DNA of 64,000 bases from JALYOC01 sp036675345 (lineage in GTDB: Bacteria > Myxococcota > Myxococcia > Myxococcales > Myxococcaceae), in the NCBI GenBank assembly GCA_036675345.1, contig JAKFFE010000040.1:22730-86729 (forward strand). Direction: 5' to 3'. A program made the position numbers and the translations under genes. Shown here piece after piece: positions 61,114 to 64,000 of this stretch (positions are counted from its first letter, which is position 1; each line of letters opens with the position of its first letter). Below the pieces are notes generated by a model that saw only the letters and a program-made list of their open reading frames with translations, was not told the DNA's origin and searched no databases.

Positions 61114-62052
61114 CTACAGCTTACCGAGACCCTCGAGATAACGGTCGATCTCGGCCAGATCGATCTTCCCACCCGCGGGCTTGCTGGGGGTGCGACCGGG
61201 CGGGGGACGGGGGGCAGGCGCCCCGCTCTCGATGTCCTTCTTGCCGATCGCCAGGTTCTCGCTGATCCGGTCGATCAGCGCCCCGTCGATGGTGTCCCGG
61301 CGCTCCAGGAAGGCCTCGAAGAGCGCGTTGTCGCACACGGTGTTGATCACCCGGGGGCTGCCCCCGGAGTGGCGGTGGACCGCGGCGATGGCGTCGGGGC
61401 TGAACGGGAGCCGCGGACTGCCGGCCAGTCGGAGCCGGTGCTTGATGTAGGCCTCGGTGCTCTCCTGGGTGAACGGCTCCAGGCGGTAGCGCATCGCCAC
61501 CCGCTGGGCCAGGGGCGGGTCCAGCTTGAGGTTCTTCTCGATCTCCGGCAGCCCGAAGAACACGAAGGAGATCAGCTTCCGCTCCGGGACCTCCAGGTTC
61601 AGCAGGCCGCGGAACTCCTCCATGATCTCCCGGGTCTCCAGCATCTGGGCCTCGTCGATCAGGACCACTGCCTTCTTGCCGGACTCGTGGATCTGCAACA
61701 GCCGCTGGTAGAGCTGGGAGAGCAGCGCCAGCTTCTCCTGGGCCGGGCTCTCCACCCCCAACTGGAGCGCGATCCGCTTGAGCAGCCAGTTGGCGGTGAT
61801 CCCGGAGTGGATGATCACCAGCAGCGCGGCCTCGTACTCGGACTCCGGCAGCGAGTCGAGCATCCGGCGGGCCAGGGTGGTCTTCCCGGCGCCAATGTCT
61901 CCCACCAGGATCGACAGGCCCTTCATGTAGCTGACCGAGTGCATCAGCCGGGTCAGCGCCTGCGAGTGCTGGGCGGAGTTGTAATAGAAACGGCTCACCG
62001 GCGCGTTGGAGAAGGGCTCCGTGGTGAGCTCGAAGTAGTCGAGATACGTCAT
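61114..62052 (-). CDS. ExeA/GspA-type AAA ATPase
   Basis: This 312-residue ATPase starts MTYLDYFELTTEPFSNAP, the common N-terminus of ExeA-like proteins. Walker A is GDIGAGKTTL (51-60), Walker B AVVLIDEAQ, and NLKLDPPLAQRVAMRYRLEPF matches the family. The C-terminus is a Pro/Lys-rich tail with a short helix. ExeA/GspA ATPases help secretin or pilus assembly, but ExeB and a secretin are absent here. It follows the TPR gene by 27 bases and precedes tamB by two. Confidence 0.9.
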   Translation of the reverse strand: MTYLDYFELTTEPFSNAPVSRFYYNSAQHSQALTRLMHSVSYMKGLSILVGDIGAGKTTLARRMLDSLPESEYEAALLVIIHSGITANWLLKRIALQLGVESPAQEKLALLSQLYQRLLQIHESGKKAVVLIDEAQMLETREIMEEFRGLLNLEVPERKLISFVFFGLPEIEKNLKLDPPLAQRVAMRYRLEPFTQESTEAYIKHRLRLAGSPRLPFSPDAIAAVHRHSGGSPRVINTVCDNALFEAFLERRDTIDGALIDRISENLAIGKKDIESGAPAPRPPPGRTPSKPAGGKIDLAEIDRYLEGLGKL

Positions 62053-62079
62053 CGAACCTGTTGCCTCGTGCCCGCTCGC

Positions 62080-64000
62080 CTACACGTAACCGACTTTACG
62101 ACGCGACTGTGCTGCATCCGTGGGCCTGGCCGCGCTGCCCGCCGCCGGCGGAGTTCCCTTGGGAGGGGTGCCGCCCCTGGGCGGCAGCGGGTCGTCCTCG
62201 GGGGCCGTCTGGGAAGCGAGCCGGGCCACGATGGTTCCCACGTCCCGGTACTTGGGGTCCAGCTTGGCCACCTTCTGGTAGTGGAACAGCGCCTTGCCCG
62301 GCTGCCCTACCGCCTCGTAGGCAGCCCCTAGCTCGAAGAGCAGCGCCTTCTGGACCTCGCCGATGGCGTGCTCGGAGGTCAGCGCCTCCTTGAAGGAGCC
62401 CACCGCCGCCGCGTGGTTGCCCTGCATCCCCTGCAGCAGCGCCATCATGGTCAGGCAGTCCACTTCCTTCTTCTTCCCCAGGCAGCCCTTGCGCGCGACG
62501 GTGAACTCACCGACCGCGTCGTCCAGCAGGCCCATCTCCTTGTAGGCGATGCCCAGGTCGTAGTGCGTCTCCACGTCCTCCGGCTTGACGACCTTCTCCA
62601 GCCCCTTCTTGAACTCGGAGAAGACCTCGTCCACCGAGTACTGGAAGTCGTCACCGGCGGCCGAGCCGCCCGCGGCCTCCTCCCCGCCGCCCAGCTCGCC
62701 CAGCTCGTCGGCCAGCTCCGCGGCGAGATCGAAGGCGCTGCCGCCCCCGTTGTCGTCCACCGGATCGACGGGGGGAGGCGCCACCTCCTCCTCGGAGGGC
62801 ATGTCCTGCGGCCCGGTGTCTCCGCCGGCGGCCAGCATCCCCTCCAGGCGCTCCATCAGCACCGCGGCGCGAGCGTGGCCCGGATAGGCGATCAGCACCG
62901 TCTCCAGGATCTCCTGTGCCTCCTCGGTCAGCCCCTGATCCAGGAAGAAGGAGGCCTCGTCGCACTCTTCGGCGGCAGGCTCCTCGATCTCCTCTTCAAT
63001 CGAGGAGACCTCCTCCACCTCTTCCAGCTCCTCCTCCACCACCGCGGGAGGGGGCGTGGTCGGCCGGCGCTGGACGTTGAGCCCGAAGTCCGCCGGGGAG
63101 GCCATCACCGTGTGCTGCTCTTCCTCCTCGTCGGCAAAGGAGGTCTCCTGCTCCGAGTAGCTGGAGACGTTGACGTTGGTCCTTGGCTCGTCCTCGTCGG
63201 CATAGGCGGCGGCGGAGTACTCCTCCGCGTCCTCCACCACCTCGTCGGACACCGAGAAGGCGTCCGCCTCCGGCATGGTGGAGAAGGTCTGCTCGTCGCC
63301 CAGCAGGGGTTCGTCGATCCCCGGGTTGGTGAGCGAGTCCTCCTCCGCGTCGGCGGCCAGCTCGAAGCCCTCGCCGTCGCCCTCCTCCAGGTCGTCGGCG
63401 ACCACCGGCTCTTCGTCGGCGAACTCGTCGGAGACCACCTCGTCGGAGTAGTCCTGCGCCGCGCTCTCCAGCGCCACATCGTCGGACACCGCCAGCGCGT
63501 CCTCCGGAGCGTCGGCGACGATGATCTCCTCTTCACTGGAGTCGACCAGGATCGCGTCGTCGCCCAGCGCCTCCGGCTGGGAGGCATGGTGCCCGCCGCT
63601 CCCGTCGCCCTGGAGCACCGAGAGGAACGCCGGCACCTCCGGGTGGCTGGGGTTCTGCTGGAGGATCGCGGCCAGGTAGGGCTGGGCGCGGGAGACCTCG
63701 TTGCGGCGGGTGCACAGCCGCAGCACGTTGAGCAGCTGCTCGGAGGCCTGGGCGGCGTTATTGGCGCCCAGGTAGATGTGGTACGCCTTCTCGTGCGCGT
63801 CCAGGTTCTCCGGATCCATCCCGAAGACCTTCCGCAGGTGCTCCAGCGCCTTATCGTGGAGCCCGTACTTCACGTAGACGTCGGTCTCGGTGAGAAGCTT
63901 CGCCAGCTGATCGCGGCCGGCGCCCCCAAGGGGGGCGGCGCTGGGCGGAGGGGCGGGAGCCGGCGCCGCCTGCCGCGCCGGGGCGGGGGCCGGAGCGGGC
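62080..64000 (-). CDS. TPR protein with long acidic linker, 5' end cut by window edge
   Basis: The frame stays open to base 64000, so the gene begins beyond the window, and the apparent start at 63873 is internal. The visible N-terminal part is a Pro/Ala-rich stretch (PAPAPAPARQAAP), then TPRs (LLTETDVYVKYGLHDKALEHL), an acidic linker of about 250 residues (Glu, Asp, Ser, Val, Ala) and C-terminal TPRs (VETHYDLGIAYKEMGLLDD, KALLFELGAAYEAVGQPGKAL). No signal or membrane segment is visible. Such proteins are frequent in myxobacteria and can act as motility or polarity adaptors, but there is no specific evidence. Confidence 0.85.
   Translation of the reverse strand, partial: PAPAPAPARQAAPAPAPPPSAAPLGGAGRDQLAKLLTETDVYVKYGLHDKALEHLRKVFGMDPENLDAHEKAYHIYLGANNAAQASEQLLNVLRLCTRRNEVSRAQPYLAAILQQNPSHPEVPAFLSVLQGDGSGGHHASQPEALGDDAILVDSSEEEIIVADAPEDALAVSDDVALESAAQDYSDEVVSDEFADEEPVVADDLEEGDGEGFELAADAEEDSLTNPGIDEPLLGDEQTFSTMPEADAFSVSDEVVEDAEEYSAAAYADEDEPRTNVNVSSYSEQETSFADEEEEQHTVMASPADFGLNVQRRPTTPPPAVVEEELEEVEEVSSIEEEIEEPAAEECDEASFFLDQGLTEEAQEILETVLIAYPGHARAAVLMERLEGMLAAGGDTGPQDMPSEEEVAPPPVDPVDDNGGGSAFDLAAELADELGELGGGEEAAGGSAAGDDFQYSVDEVFSEFKKGLEKVVKPEDVETHYDLGIAYKEMGLLDDAVGEFTVARKGCLGKKKEVDCLTMMALLQGMQGNHAAAVGSFKEALTSEHAIGEVQKALLFELGAAYEAVGQPGKALFHYQKVAKLDPKYRDVGTIVARLASQTAPEDDPLPPRGGTPPKGTPPAAGSAARPTDAAQSRRKVGYV

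Overview
The window is GC-rich (about 70% by eye), densely coded on both strands, and reads as a chromosomal segment of a Gram-negative member of the Myxococcota (myxobacteria). The indications are a CarF-type plasmanylethanolamine desaturase, long coiled-coil and TPR proteins, a PilZ-PilZ-receiver protein, PEGA and lipoprotein families, an FtsY with a long charged membrane-anchored N-terminus, and outer-membrane machinery (Tol-type genes, TamB with a TamA/BamA-like protein). I cannot name the genus. No prophage, CRISPR array, insertion sequence or tRNA was seen. Both edges cut genes: a parallel beta-helix protein on the left (5' end missing) and a TPR protein on the right (5' end missing).

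Layout. 1-4.1 kb: beta-helix protein tail, small membrane protein (-), RNase P RNA (rnpB), lipoprotein (-), ftsY and an ACT-like protein. 4.1-10.7 kb: PilZ-PilZ-REC protein (-), translationally coupled DUF2157/DUF4401/GDYXXLXY membrane cassette (-), PLP-dependent cysteine-synthase-like enzyme (+), membrane-anchored unknown (-), DUF2071 protein (+). 10.7-26.1 kb is one long leftward block: ftsE, ftsX, EnvC-like (degenerate LytM), alpha/beta hydrolase, ctpA, ddl, a CslA-like glycosyltransferase with its own near-consensus sigma-70 promoter, an M15 peptidase, a PEGA protein, an M1-type metallopeptidase and a 1397-residue methyltransferase-fold/coiled-coil protein with 16 tandem 21-residue repeats. 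Most of this block concerns envelope and peptidoglycan remodelling.

26.2-34.3 kb: OmpA/MotB-like protein, ABC exporter pair plus a membrane-anchored partner, propeller-like protein, DASS-type transporter, bcp (-), rlmN (+). 34.4-40.7 kb: split transketolase (-), conserved unknown (-), mobA (-), and the coupled fdhD plus FdhF/YdeP-type molybdoenzyme (+). 40.7-44.4 kb: higBA toxin-antitoxin (-), carF (+), murI (-), a three-repeat lipoprotein (-).

44.6-52.4 kb is a rightward run: tolQ, tolR, TonB/TolA-like protein and tolB, then a coupled class-V aminotransferase, a NAPE-PLD-like metallo-beta-lactamase lipoprotein, a Ppx/GppA phosphatase and an MFS transporter. The last 15 codons of the MFS gene lie inside a REP-like inverted repeat. 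52.5-64 kb is a leftward operon (TPR protein, ExeA-type ATPase, TamB, a large TamA/BamA-like protein, PlsC-type acyltransferase), consistent with envelope lipid transport or outer-membrane biogenesis. Apart from the rnpB interval, no gap between genes reaches 300 bases.
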